From Nocardia sp. CC227C (GTDB taxonomy: Bacteria; Actinomycetota; Actinomycetes; Mycobacteriales; Mycobacteriaceae), in NCBI RefSeq assembly GCF_030767025.1, contig NZ_JASITE010000004.1:491720-555719 (forward strand): a stretch of DNA of 64,000 nucleotides, in the 5' to 3' direction. Shown here piece after piece: positions 55,371 to 64,000 of the stretch. The notes below the pieces were generated by a model. It worked only from the letters and a program-made list of their open reading frames with translations, had not been told where the DNA came from and did no database searches. The first letter of the stretch is position 1. Every line of letters starts with the position of its first letter. A program made the translations under genes and the position numbers.

Positions 55371-58300
55371 CTAGTCGGTGTCCCAGCGCATCTCGCGCTG
55401 CGGCTGATAGCGGCAGACCAGGCCGAGGGAGACGCAGGCGCGCAGGTGTTCGGCCAGCTCCGGGTGGGCGCGGTCGAGGCGGCGCAGGGCATCGCGGACG
55501 CGGGCGGAGACGGTCTTGCGGGCGCGCTCGGCGTCGTCGCCGAGGCGGCGGGTGCGACCGCCCAGTCCGGCCGCGCGGCGGAGTTCGTCCAACAGGGCGG
55601 CGCGTTCGGCATCCAGCTCGGCGGCGCGATCGTCGTCGGAGCGGGCCGTGGCGCGGTCGATCTCGTCGTCGAGCCGCTCGAGACGGCGGCGGAACTCGGC
55701 CTTGGCGCGCTCGTCGAGCACCGTGTCGGCACCCAGGCCGCGGGCGGCCGACACGGTGGCCGCGGCGGTTCCGGTGCCGGTGAGCAACTCCATCGACGAG
55801 ATGTCGTGACCCGGATTCGCGAGGAGTGTGTGCAGGTCCCGCAGCCCCTTGATATCGGGCAGGTGCGTCGTCCCGCCCGCGAACCGCAGCGTCCAGACGC
55901 CGTCGGCGAGCCGGAAGACATGGGCGGCCGGTTCGATCGTGGTATGCGCTCGCAACGCCGCGGATCGCGTCGCCCCTGTGCCCGACCGCTCGAGTTCCCG
56001 CTCCGCCGCCTCGCGCCACGGCACCGACCGCATTCGCCGCGCCGACGCCGCGGCCGCCTCCAACTCCATCGCGGCGCGGTCGCGGTCCCCCGCCGCCGCG
56101 TCGAGCCGTCCCAGCCAGTAGGCGTACGGCCCGTACACCGCGCCGCCCCCGGCGGTCACCGCCCACAGCTCCCGCAATGGAGACAGCAACTCCCGCACCG
56201 ACTTCCGCAACTCCGCGTCCTCGAGCACCACCGCCGCCTCCGCCAGCGCGACCAGCGCCCCGGCGTGAAAGTGCCGCGGATACGTCTCCAGCAGCACCCG
56301 CACCTCATCCACCCCCCGCCGCACGACATCCAGCAACCCCACCTCGTCCTGCCCCCACCACGGATCCCCAGCCCCGGCCAACGTGCTGTCAGCCTCGGGA
56401 AAAGCGCGGTCCGCCCCGGACGCGGTGGCGGCCAGGCGGCGTGCCGCGGCGAGCAGGAGCGGGGCGACGGTGTAGGCGCTGGGTGCCCGTCGGTAGCGGG
56501 CGGTGAGGCGGGCGATATCGGGCTCGGCGGCGGTGGTCACGGCCAGTGCCCAGCGTTGTTCGAGCCACAGGGGCAGGCGGTCGACCTCGCCGCTGCGTTC
56601 ACCGAGGGCGTACGCGTCGTCGATGGCCGCGGCGGCGGCGACGCTGCCCGTGACGGTGGCCAGTGCGCCCGCGCGGGAGCGGGCGATGAAGCGGGGACGT
56701 GGTAGGCGGGTGCGGTCGGCGTACGCGGTGAGGGCGGCCTGTTCGGCGTGGGCGCGCGGGTCGCCGAGTTCGAGCAGGGCCGCGATGCGCAGCACGTACC
56801 CCTGGATGCGCAGGTCCTCATCACCCACGCAGTCCGCGACGGTGTGGATCTCCTCGGCGAGCGCCAGCCGCTCGGCGGCCGTCCCCGGCCGCCACACGGC
56901 ATCGTGTCGCGCCAGCAGGCTCGCCCCGATCGTATGGGTGTCCCCGCAGGCCCGCGCCAGCCGCAACGCCCGCGCGCTCATCTCCTCCGTCACCGCCTCG
57001 CCCCGGCGAGCCCGCCGCGACCATCCCGTGTGCACCCGCACCCGCGCGGACGCCGCCAACACCCGCACCGTCAGCGGATCCCCCTCCGCCCGCTCCCGCA
57101 CCAGCCGCCGATGCGCCTCGTCGATGAGCTCGATCTCCCGCGCGGCTTCCCCCTCCGGATCCGTCATCCCGAGCCCCTGCAACCCGAGCACCGCCCGCGC
57201 GAACAACTCCGCCGCCCCCGGCACCGAATTCATCCCACCGGCGGAAGCATCACCATCGACGCGCTCGACAACACCATCGGGCTCGGTCGCGCCGCGAGCG
57301 GATTCGCCGTCGTAGCCGGGCGGATCCTCGCTACTGACGCGACCGCCGCCGACCTCGCGCTCCGTATCGGACCCTCGACTGCCGATCGGCCGTTCCCGAT
57401 CGGAACGGTCAGACGATTCACGTTGTGCCGCACGGGATTCAGCGAGTACGGTCTGGTAGGACGCGCGAGCCTCCGGGAGTTCACCGGCGCGGTGGGCGGC
57501 GGCGGCCAGGGCGAGGCCGAGGCGGCCGCGGCGGGAAAGGTCGTCGGGGGGTAGCAGGGTGAGGGCTCGGCGGTAGTGGTGGGCGGCTTCACCGGCGGCC
57601 GAGCGGGTGTCGGCTTCGGCGGCCGCGGTGAGCAGATAGTCCAGGGCACGGTCGACCGCGACGGGGTCGCCGGAGCGGGCCACCTGGTAGGCGTGATGGG
57701 CGAAATCGCCTGCGGTCGCGCCTGTCACATCGCGGGGCAGGCGCTCCAGGGCGACCAGCACGTCGGCGTGCCGCCGGTGCAGGTCCGCCGCGTCCAGCCG
57801 CGCCAGCAGGGTTTCGCGAATCAGGTCGTGCACGAAGACGAACCGGTCGCCGCCCACCCCACCGAGTTCGGTGCCGACGCGGCCGACCAGACGCGCGCGC
57901 ACCGCACGTGTGAGGGTGTCGGCCAGTTCGGCCGGGGTGGTGTCGAGTGCGGCGGCGACCACGGGAGCGGCGAATTCGCGTCCCACCACCGCCGCGACGC
58001 CCAGCGCCGCCACCACCAGCGGCGGGAGCGATGCCAGTCGCGCGTCCAGGGTCTGGCGCACGCCCGGGGTGAGGGCGTCGACGGACCCGCCGCCGTGCCA
58101 CAGTCGCGTGGCCTGTTCCGCCAGAAAGGGATTCCCGCCGCTCGCGGTCGCGATGCGGTGCGCGATCTCGGGTGGCGGTGTGCCTCCGGTCAGCCGGGCG
58201 GTCAGCGCGGCGGTCTCGGCTGCCGACAGTCCGGACAGCTCCACCGTGTGCGCGGCCGCCCACACCTCCGGGAAAACCTCGCGCAGCGGGTGCTTTTCGG

Positions 58301-59312
58301 CCGCTAGCTCGGTATCGCGCACCGCGGCCACCACCGCGATCCGCTCGAACCAGGCATGGCGTGCGAGAAAGGTCAGCACCCGCACCGATTCCGGATCGGC
58401 ATGGTGCAGATCGTCGATCACGACGAAGACCGGACGCCGACGCGCCGCGCTCGCCAGTGCGGCGGTGATCGCGTCACCGATCTCGAACAGCGCCCAATTC
58501 GCTTGCCCCGCAGCGCCTGAACTCCCCGCGGCACCCGCCTGCGCCGCAGCACCCGGAGATACGGCGACACCCGAAAGCCCCACGGCACCAGCATTTTCCG
58601 CCACGCTCGAAGATCCGGACACACCCGCGGGCCGCATAACCTCGGAAGCTCCCGCATCGCCCGCATGCTCCGAAGCGCCCGCGGCAGCGGGCGATCCCGC
58701 GCTCTCCGGAGCCCCCGCAACGCCTGAACCTCCGTCGCGCTCGGAAGACCCCGCTCCATCCAAGACTCCGACAACGCCCGTGGCTCCTGGACCGCCCGCA
58801 GCCCCCGGAACGCCCGCACCGCCCGCAACCCCCGAACCGCCCGCAGCTCCCAAAGCTCCCGGAACGCCCGCTTCCCCCGAACCGCCCGCAGCTCCCACGA
58901 CCTCTGGCCGCGTGGCGGCAACCGAATGTCCCGTAACCCCCGGCTGTCCCCTGGCACCCGCTCCGGGTGTCCCCTCGGTCAGCGCGTCCAGCGCCGCTCC
59001 GGCATTGTCGACGACCGCGGCCCATTCGGCGGCGGCGCAGCGATCCCGCAGCCGCCGCAGAATCTGCACCCACGGCCAGTATCCGGGCACGCCGTCGCCA
59101 CTCCAGGCGGTGGCCGCCAGTACCAGCGCCGAGTCGGTGAACTCCCCCAGCACCTGCGTCATGAGCGCGGTCTTGCCGATTCCGGCCTCTCCGGCGACGA
59201 GGATCAGCCCACCGTGGCTGGTCAGCGTGCGGCGCAGGTGCTCGCGCAGCACCGCCGCCGATTCCTCCCGGCCGATGAGCGTCATCGGACCCGAACCACC
59301 TTCCGATCCCAT
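55371..59312 (-). CDS. Large ATPase with collagen-like insertion in the nucleotide-binding domain
   Basis: The 1313-residue protein has a STAND/AAA-type ATPase start: Walker A GEAGIGKT at 41-48 and Walker B VFVVIDD at 295-301. Between them residues 114-271 are low-complexity Gly/Ala/Ser/Pro, with 15 uninterrupted Gly-X-X triplets at 140-184 (GVPGALGAAGGSGVAGGAGV). This insertion is unlike the family. The middle is TPR-like with a further acidic, Ser/Glu/Arg-rich insert. The C-terminal domain (FRLADGVWTLRFAGGTTHLPDIKGLRDLHTLLANPG, then a coiled-coil helix) is the segment common in actinobacterial large regulators; no LuxR helix-turn-helix was identified. ATG at 59312 is used; ATG at 59285 is possible. 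Role unknown. Confidence 0.85.
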   Translation of the reverse strand: MGSEGGSGPMTLIGREESAAVLREHLRRTLTSHGGLILVAGEAGIGKTALMTQVLGEFTDSALVLAATAWSGDGVPGYWPWVQILRRLRDRCAAAEWAAVVDNAGAALDALTEGTPGAGARGQPGVTGHSVAATRPEVVGAAGGSGEAGVPGALGAAGGSGVAGGAGVPGAAGGPGATGVVGVLDGAGSSERDGGSGVAGAPESAGSPAAAGASEHAGDAGASEVMRPAGVSGSSSVAENAGAVGLSGVAVSPGAAAQAGAAGSSGAAGQANWALFEIGDAITAALASAARRRPVFVVIDDLHHADPESVRVLTFLARHAWFERIAVVAAVRDTELAAEKHPLREVFPEVWAAAHTVELSGLSAAETAALTARLTGGTPPPEIAHRIATASGGNPFLAEQATRLWHGGGSVDALTPGVRQTLDARLASLPPLVVAALGVAAVVGREFAAPVVAAALDTTPAELADTLTRAVRARLVGRVGTELGGVGGDRFVFVHDLIRETLLARLDAADLHRRHADVLVALERLPRDVTGATAGDFAHHAYQVARSGDPVAVDRALDYLLTAAAEADTRSAAGEAAHHYRRALTLLPPDDLSRRGRLGLALAAAAHRAGELPEARASYQTVLAESRAAQRESSDRSDRERPIGSRGSDTEREVGGGRVSSEDPPGYDGESARGATEPDGVVERVDGDASAGGMNSVPGAAELFARAVLGLQGLGMTDPEGEAAREIELIDEAHRRLVRERAEGDPLTVRVLAASARVRVHTGWSRRARRGEAVTEEMSARALRLARACGDTHTIGASLLARHDAVWRPGTAAERLALAEEIHTVADCVGDEDLRIQGYVLRIAALLELGDPRAHAEQAALTAYADRTRLPRPRFIARSRAGALATVTGSVAAAAAIDDAYALGERSGEVDRLPLWLEQRWALAVTTAAEPDIARLTARYRRAPSAYTVAPLLLAAARRLAATASGADRAFPEADSTLAGAGDPWWGQDEVGLLDVVRRGVDEVRVLLETYPRHFHAGALVALAEAAVVLEDAELRKSVRELLSPLRELWAVTAGGGAVYGPYAYWLGRLDAAAGDRDRAAMELEAAAASARRMRSVPWREAAERELERSGTGATRSAALRAHTTIEPAAHVFRLADGVWTLRFAGGTTHLPDIKGLRDLHTLLANPGHDISSMELLTGTGTAAATVSAARGLGADTVLDERAKAEFRRRLERLDDEIDRATARSDDDRAAELDAERAALLDELRRAAGLGGRTRRLGDDAERARKTVSARVRDALRRLDRAHPELAEHLRACVSLGLVCRYQPQREMRWDTD

Positions 59313-59380
59313 CAACGGCAGCCTAACCCGGCCGATTCTTCCCGCAGGTCGGGAGTTTGTCGCCGGGCAGTCCGGCGGCA

Positions 59381-59425
59381 GCGCACGATTCAGCAGCACA
59401 CGATTCGGCAGCGCACGGTTCAGCC
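59381..59425. repeat. 15-bp tandem repeat, three copies, over the cobF stop
   Basis: GCGCACGATTCAGCA, GCACACGATTCGGCA and GCGCACGGTTCAGCC lie head to tail. The third copy covers the end of cobF. Confidence 0.7.
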
Positions 59426-60181
59426 CCGGCGCAGCAGATAGATATCCATGATCCAGCCCTTGGCCGCGCGCAGCTCCGCGCGCCGGGTCACTATCTCCCG
59501 CTCCACTTTTCGCAGCGGCCCCGCGATGAGGGTCTCATCGGGCATCCCGAGGTAGGCCCCCCACCAGATGTGCACATCGTCCCCCGGCACCGTGGTGAAG
59601 GCGCAGTCGCCGTCGAGCATGACGAGGGTGGACCGGTCGGACGGCAGTCCCTCCTCGCGCAGCCGCCGACCGGTGGTGATCTGCACGGGTGCGCCGATGT
59701 CGTGCAGCACCACGCGATGCCCGGCGGCGAGCGCCTGCGGACTGGTGATGCCGGGGATCACCGTGTGCTCGAACCGCACGCGCCCCCGGTCGAGCACCCG
59801 TTCGACCATGCGCAGGGTGCTGTCGTAGAGCGAGGGGTCGCCCCAGACGAGGATGCCGCCCACGCCCTCGGTCTCGGCGAAGGCCGCCTCCAGCAGTTCG
59901 CTGCGCCGTTCGTGCCAGTCCGCCACCGCCCCGCGGTAGGCGTCGTCCGCACCGGCGGCGGGAACCGACCGGTCGCGCGGCGGGTCGGGGATCTCCACGA
60001 TCCGATACGGCCACCGCGCGTGTTCGTCCAGGATGGCGGTGCGCACATCCACCAGCTCCCGCTTCTCGGCTCCCTTGCCGATGACGAAGAACACGTCCAC
60101 CCGACGCAGCGCCTTGATGGCCTGCACGGTGACCTGGTCCGGATCCCCGGCGCCGATTCCGATCACGTAGAGCTCCCGCAC
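59420..60181 (-). CDS. cobF: Precorrin-6A synthase (deacetylating)
   Basis: The 253-residue SAM-dependent methyltransferase of the aerobic cobalamin pathway forms precorrin-6A. It has the tetrapyrrole methylase signatures [38 protein letters not shown] and [16 protein letters not shown] at 60181 gives the family start; the open frame upstream overlaps thyA. cobF is intact here; it is deleted in the M. tuberculosis complex. The two divergent starts (cobF and thyA) are 20 bases apart. Confidence 0.93.
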   Translation of the reverse strand: MRELYVIGIGAGDPDQVTVQAIKALRRVDVFFVIGKGAEKRELVDVRTAILDEHARWPYRIVEIPDPPRDRSVPAAGADDAYRGAVADWHERRSELLEAAFAETEGVGGILVWGDPSLYDSTLRMVERVLDRGRVRFEHTVIPGITSPQALAAGHRVVLHDIGAPVQITTGRRLREEGLPSDRSTLVMLDGDCAFTTVPGDDVHIWWGAYLGMPDETLIAGPLRKVEREIVTRRAELRAAKGWIMDIYLLRRG

Positions 60182-60201
60182 ACTGCGTAAGCTTGCCAGG
60201 C

Positions 60202-61023
60202 GTGGACGCCCCCCGAGACATCCAACACCGAGACACCCAGTACGAGGACCTGCTGCGGCTGGTGCTGGAGCGCGGCACGCCGAAATCGGATCGGACGGGC
60301 ACCGGCACCCGCAGCATCTTCGGCCATCAGCTGCGCTACGACCTGTCGCGCGGCTTTCCACTGGTCACCACGAAGAAGGTGCACCTCAAGTCCATCGTCT
60401 ACGAGCTGCTGTGGTTCCTGCGAGGCGACTCCAACGTGGGCTGGTTGCAGAAGCACGGCGTCAGCATCTGGGACGAGTGGGCCGATGCCTACGGCGAGTT
60501 GGGCCCGGTCTACGGCGTGCAGTGGCGCTCCTGGCCGACCCCGGACGGCGGCCATATCGACCAGATCACGCAGGTGCTCGACACGCTGCGCACCGATCCG
60601 GATTCGCGCCGCATCATCGTCTCGTCCTGGAACGTGGCGGAGCTGAACCGCATGGCGCTGGCCCCCTGCCACGCCTTCTTCCAGTTCTACGTGGCCGACG
60701 GCAGGCTCTCCTGCCAGCTGTACCAGCGCAGCGCGGACCTGTTCCTGGGCGTGCCGTTCAATATCGCGAGCTACGCCCTGCTCACGCACATGGTGGCGCA
60801 GCAGGCCGACCTGGAACCGGGTGACTTCATCTGGACCGGCGGCGACTGCCACATCTACGACAACCATGTGGACCAAGTGCGCGAGCAGCTGAGCCGGAAC
60901 CCGTACCCCTTCCCGCGGCTGCGGCTGCGACAGGCCCCGACGCTGTTCGAGTACCGCTACGAGGATGTGGAAGTCGTGGACTACCAGCATCATCCGGCCA
61001 TCAAGGCCCCGGTGGCGGTGTGA
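60202..61023 (+). CDS. thyA: Thymidylate synthase
   Basis: The 273-residue enzyme methylates dUMP to dTMP using 5,10-methylene-THF. It has [20 protein letters not shown], the active-site Cys in [34 protein letters not shown] and the C-terminal [13 protein letters not shown] at 60202 is used; TTG at 60193 is possible. Its stop overlaps the folA start (GTGTGA), so the two are coupled and together recycle folate in dTMP synthesis. Promoter elements must lie within cobF coding sequence. Confidence 0.96.
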   Translation: MDAPRDIQHRDTQYEDLLRLVLERGTPKSDRTGTGTRSIFGHQLRYDLSRGFPLVTTKKVHLKSIVYELLWFLRGDSNVGWLQKHGVSIWDEWADAYGELGPVYGVQWRSWPTPDGGHIDQITQVLDTLRTDPDSRRIIVSSWNVAELNRMALAPCHAFFQFYVADGRLSCQLYQRSADLFLGVPFNIASYALLTHMVAQQADLEPGDFIWTGGDCHIYDNHVDQVREQLSRNPYPFPRLRLRQAPTLFEYRYEDVEVVDYQHHPAIKAPVAV

Positions 61024-61517
61024 GCGCGGTGCGGGTGCGCACCATCGGGCTCATCTGGGCGCAGACCCTGGACGGCGTCATCGGGGTGGACAACACCATT
61101 CCGTGGCGAATTCCGGAGGATATGGCGCATTTCAAGGACGTCACCTGGGGGCATCCGGTCGTCATGGGCCGTCGCACCTGGGATTCGCTGCCCCCGCGCT
61201 TCCGCCCGCTGGCGGGCCGCCGCAATATCGTCGTGACCCGCGATCCGGCGTGGGCGGCGGCGGGCGCCGAGCGTGCCGGGTCGCTGGAGCAGGCGTTCGC
61301 CCTGGCCGGGGAGGAACCGGTGTGGGTGATGGGCGGCGGCGAGATCTACCGTGCCGCAATGCCTTCGGCGACAGAACTGATGGTCACCGAGGTGGACGCG
61401 GATATCGCCGGCGACTGCTACGCACCCGCCATCGGCCCAGAGTGGTCCGCCGATTCCGAACCGTGGCGCGAATCCGCGACGGGTCTGCGGTATCGCTTCC
61501 GGCGTTATACGCGGTAA
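61020..61517 (+). CDS. folA: Dihydrofolate reductase
   Basis: The 165-residue enzyme reduces dihydrofolate, needed to regenerate the ThyA cofactor. The family pattern is [50 protein letters not shown] with the substrate-binding acid in the PEDM segment. NADPH-binding [13 protein letters not shown] follows. GTG at 61020 overlaps the thyA stop by four bases. It is the usual drug target of trimethoprim. Confidence 0.95.
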   Translation: MSAVRVRTIGLIWAQTLDGVIGVDNTIPWRIPEDMAHFKDVTWGHPVVMGRRTWDSLPPRFRPLAGRRNIVVTRDPAWAAAGAERAGSLEQAFALAGEEPVWVMGGGEIYRAAMPSATELMVTEVDADIAGDCYAPAIGPEWSADSEPWRESATGLRYRFRRYTR

Positions 61518-61539
61518 CACGGATCACGCGAATATCGCA

Positions 61540-61559
61540 TGTGCGGCAATTCCCGCACA
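61540..61559 (+). terminator. 7-bp hairpin after folA
   Basis: TGTGCGG pairs with CCGCACA around CAATTC, 23 bases past the folA stop. It lacks a T-run, so it is a weak call. Confidence 0.45.
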
Positions 61560-61635
61560 CGAACCGGCGAAATAGCCGAGCGGTTCGAGGCCGTCGGGCA
61601 TACTCACGGATACCCAGCCCGGCGAAAGGCAGTCC

Positions 61636-61962
61636 ATGGACAAGAAATCGCTGACCGCGGTCGCCCGCCAACAACTGAAGATCGCTGCCACCGCCTCGAG
61701 CGGGCGCAGTTCGCAGACGATCTACGGGGGTCACGCCCACAGCCTGCGGCAGACCGTGATCGCCCTGACGGCCGGTCAGAGCCTGGCCGAGCACGAGAAT
61801 CCCGGTGAGGCCACCATGGTCGTGCTCAGCGGCACCCTGACCCTGATCAGCGGGGCCAACGAGTGGAAGGGTTCGGCCGGTGACCTGCTGGTCATCCCCG
61901 ACGCCCGGCACAGCGTGAAGGCCGTTGACGATGTGGCCTTCCTGCTCACTGTGGCGAAGTAG
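61636..61962 (+). CDS. Cupin-fold protein
   Basis: The 108-residue protein has a single cupin beta barrel: SLAEHENPGEATMVVLSGTLTLISGANEW then GDLLVIPDARHSVKAVDD. His residues in HENPGE and ARHS could bind a metal. GAAAGG lies before the ATG. It starts 95 bases before the DyP gene with no terminator between. Function is unknown; the neighbourhood suggests redox or stress. Confidence 0.85.
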   Translation: MDKKSLTAVARQQLKIAATASSGRSSQTIYGGHAHSLRQTVIALTAGQSLAEHENPGEATMVVLSGTLTLISGANEWKGSAGDLLVIPDARHSVKAVDDVAFLLTVAK

Positions 61963-62056
61963 ACGCCAGAGCAAACCCACTGGTCGGTACAGGTTACCGG
62001 CAGACACGGGCGACCGGACGACCGCCGCACCGGATCGTGGTTCTAGGCTGGACCCC

Positions 62057-63061
62057 ATGGGTGAGCCGCAGCCGATACTCGACCCGCTGACACCCGCCGC
62101 GATCTTCCTCGTCGCCACCATCGACGAGGGGGGCGAGGCGGTGGTGCGCGATCTACTCACCGACCTGCCCGGGTTACGCCGGTCCGTCGGATTCCGGGTG
62201 CCCGGCTCGGGCCTCACCTGCGTGGCCGCCATCGGGTCCGCCGCCTGGGACCGCCTCTTCGCCGGGCCGAAACCCGCTCGCCTGCACGAATTTCCGGGAT
62301 ACGAGGGGGACAAGCACCAGGCCCCGGCCACGCCCGGCGACCTGCTGTTCCATCTCAAGGCCGAGAATCAGGACGCCTGCTTCGAGTTGGCCATGAAGAT
62401 CGGGGAGCGGCTCGCCGGGGCGGCCACCATCGTGGACGAGACCCAGGGCTTCCGCTACTTCGAGCAGCGCGACCTGCTCGGCTTCGTGGACGGCACCGAG
62501 AACCCCGAGGGGCAGCTGGCACGCTCCGCCACGCTGGTCGGCGCGGAGGACGCCGAATTCACCGGGGGCAGTTACGTGTACGTGCAGAAGTACCTGCACG
62601 ACATGGATGCCTGGCGGGCACTGTCGGTTCCCGAGCAGGAGCGGGTGATCGGCCGCACCAAGGTCGACGACTTCGAACTCGACGATGCCGACAAGCCCGC
62701 GGATTCCCATATCGCCGTGAACGATCAGGACGATCTGGGGCAGATCACCCGGGCCAATATGCCGTTCGGCAGTGTGGCCGCCGGGGAGTTCGGCACCTAC
62801 TACATCGCCTACGCGGCCGACCCGACCGTGATCGAGACCATGCTCGAGCGCATGTTCCTCGGTAGCGACGAGGCGGCCTACGACCGCATTCTCGATTTCT
62901 CCACAGCCGTCACCGGGACCGCGTTCTTCGCTCCCGCCGCAAGCTTTTTCGATGAACTGCCGGACGCACCCGCGCCGGCGGAGCGGGAATCTCCGGAGGC
63001 GGACGGCGTTGACATATCCGGTAACGGTTCCCTCGGTATCGGCACGTTGAAAAGGAGCTAA
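62057..63061 (+). CDS. DyP-type heme peroxidase with encapsulin-targeting tail
   Basis: The 334-residue peroxidase reduces H2O2 with oxidation of bulky substrates. Heme-site signatures are GFVDGTENP, with the catalytic Asp, then the proximal His region DSHIAVNDQ and the distal Arg in GQITRANMPFG. The C-terminal tail GSLGIGTLKRS matches the cargo-loading peptide that docks DyP inside encapsulin shells. ATG at 62057 is used. The encapsulin gene starts three bases after its stop, so the cargo and shell are one operon. Confidence 0.95.
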   Translation: MGEPQPILDPLTPAAIFLVATIDEGGEAVVRDLLTDLPGLRRSVGFRVPGSGLTCVAAIGSAAWDRLFAGPKPARLHEFPGYEGDKHQAPATPGDLLFHLKAENQDACFELAMKIGERLAGAATIVDETQGFRYFEQRDLLGFVDGTENPEGQLARSATLVGAEDAEFTGGSYVYVQKYLHDMDAWRALSVPEQERVIGRTKVDDFELDDADKPADSHIAVNDQDDLGQITRANMPFGSVAAGEFGTYYIAYAADPTVIETMLERMFLGSDEAAYDRILDFSTAVTGTAFFAPAASFFDELPDAPAPAERESPEADGVDISGNGSLGIGTLKRS

Positions 63062-63064
63062 GGC

Positions 63065-63862
63065 ATGAACAACCTCCACCGCGAACTCGCGCCGATCACC
63101 TCCGCGGCCTGGGCGGCCATCGAGGAGGAGGCGACGCGAACCTTCAAGCGGCACATCGCCGGTCGCCGCGTGGTCGATCTGTCGGGCCCGCACGGGGCCG
63201 ATTTCAACGCGGTCGGCCTGGGCCGCACCACCGTCATCAACCCGCCCGACGAGGGGGTGCAGGCGCGGCAGCGACTGGTGGCTCCGCTGGTGGAACTGCG
63301 CGTGCCGTTCAGCCTGACCCGCGAGGAACTCGACAATGTGGAACGCGGCGCGAACGACACCGACCTGGACCCGGTGAAGGACGCCGCCAAGAAGATCGCC
63401 TTCGCCGAGGACCGCGCCATCTTCGAGGGCTACCCGGCCGCCGCCATCACCGGCATCCGGTCCAGCACCTCCAATGAGCCGGTGAAGCTGCCCGGCGATC
63501 CGCGCCTGGCCCCGGAGACGATCGCGCAGGCGCTGAGCAAGCTGCGACTGGGCGGTGTGGACGGCCCGTACTCGGTGCTGCTGTCGGCCGACCTCTACAC
63601 CGCGGTCAGCGAGACCTCCGACCACGGCCACCCGATCCGCACCCATATCGAACGCCTCATCGACGGCCAGATCATCTGGGCTCCGGCCATCGACGGCGCG
63701 TTCGTGCTCACCACCCGCGGCGGCGACTTCGACCTGCAACTGGGCCAGGACCTCTCCATCGGCTACCTGTCCCACGACGCCGACAAGGTCGAGTTGTACT
63801 TCCAGGAGAGCCTGACCTTCCTGGTGTACACCGCCGAGGCCGCGGTGCCGCTGGAAGCCTGA
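63065..63862 (+). CDS. Family 1 encapsulin shell protein
   Basis: The 265-residue protein self-assembles into an HK97-fold nanocompartment. Signatures are NNLHRELAPITSAAWAAIEEEA at the N-terminus, DLSGPHGADFNAVGLGR, and LTREELDNVERGANDTDL. LSIGYLSHDADKVELYFQESLTF at the C-terminus completes the fold. It matches the M. tuberculosis CFP29/Enc partner of DyP in length and context. The only predicted cargo here is the upstream DyP. Nothing else is seen between 63863 and 63960. Confidence 0.96.
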   Translation: MNNLHRELAPITSAAWAAIEEEATRTFKRHIAGRRVVDLSGPHGADFNAVGLGRTTVINPPDEGVQARQRLVAPLVELRVPFSLTREELDNVERGANDTDLDPVKDAAKKIAFAEDRAIFEGYPAAAITGIRSSTSNEPVKLPGDPRLAPETIAQALSKLRLGGVDGPYSVLLSADLYTAVSETSDHGHPIRTHIERLIDGQIIWAPAIDGAFVLTTRGGDFDLQLGQDLSIGYLSHDADKVELYFQESLTFLVYTAEAAVPLEA

Positions 63863-63960
63863 GCCGGGCGACCGATCCCGGAGTAGGCGTGGAAGGCCGG
63901 GCAGGCCGGGGCAGCGCCACGCAGCAGCCGGGCAGGACCACACGGTCCGGCAAGGCCGCG

Positions 63961-64000
63961 CAGGGCCGCGCACGGTCGGGGGCAGGGCCGCGCACGGTCG
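63961..64000. repeat. 18-bp direct repeat at the window edge
   Basis: CAGGGCCGCGCACGGTCG occurs at 63961-63978 and again at 63983-64000. It may continue beyond the window. Confidence 0.7.

Noticed and set aside
56750..57550. Rightward frames antisense to the large ATPase
   Set aside because: No ribosome binding site or recognisable protein; the leftward frame has continuous family motifs.
61560..61620. tRNA-like string TAGCCGAGCGGTTCGAGG
   Set aside because: It recalls the D-arm of Leu/Ser tRNAs, but no acceptor, anticodon or T-arm can be built around it.

Overview
The window is high-GC actinobacterial DNA, and gene content and order point to the Mycobacteriales, most likely Nocardia or a close relative. 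The strongest clue is a block that mirrors the Mycobacterium tuberculosis Rv0946c-Rv0957 neighbourhood from memory: pgi, intracellular chorismate mutase, uvrD1, a divergent M23 peptidase, sucC-sucD, a DUF5336 membrane protein, perM, purN and purH. No tRNA, rRNA, insertion sequence, integrase or CRISPR array was recognised.

Layout. 1-3.9 kb: the 3' end of an unidentified gene, then a divergent zinc-starvation locus (mrf-rpmE2-rpmF leftwards, rpmB-rpmG-rpsN-rpsR rightwards) around two Zur-like boxes. 4-5.8 kb: a SRPBCC protein, a bulb-lectin/LysM protein and a lipoprotein. 5.9-28.9 kb: the conserved block above, interrupted by an aldo/keto reductase, a small secreted protein, a MazF-like toxin-antitoxin pair, a bile-acid-symporter-type transporter, a PucR regulator and an aldehyde dehydrogenase. 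29-37.4 kb: three paralogous large ATP-binding LuxR (LAL) regulators. 37.7-48.3 kb: catabolic and lipid-type enzymes (FAD monooxygenase, SRPBCC-epimerase fusion, AidB-type acyl-CoA dehydrogenase with a TetR regulator, crotonase, condensation-fold acyltransferase), a PNPOx-like protein divergent from a MocR regulator, and a DUF2630 protein. 48.4-51.8 kb: a magnesium module made of an M-box riboswitch, a possible proline-containing leader peptide, a small basic protein and an MgtA-type ATPase. 51.9-59.3 kb: esterase, Fpg/Nei glycosylase, metallo-beta-lactamase-fold protein and a 1313-residue ATPase. 59.4-64 kb: cobF divergent from thyA-folA, a cupin, and a DyP peroxidase followed by its encapsulin.

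How the parts work together. The first locus is expected to swap zinc-binding ribosomal proteins for zinc-free paralogues and recruit a hibernation factor when zinc is scarce. purN/purH and thyA/folA supply purines and dTMP. The DyP peroxidase carries the C-terminal tag that loads it into the adjacent encapsulin shell. The magnesium module pairs an RNA magnesium sensor with a magnesium importer.

Most unusual observations: the M-box leader with a possible MgtL-like peptide; a collagen-like Gly-X-X insertion between Walker A and Walker B of the 1313-residue ATPase; a PerM with a very basic N-terminal and very acidic C-terminal extension; a probable CTG start for purN; and 64-bp and 17-bp intergenic tandem repeats. 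Functions come from recognised motifs and remembered family features. No database search was run.
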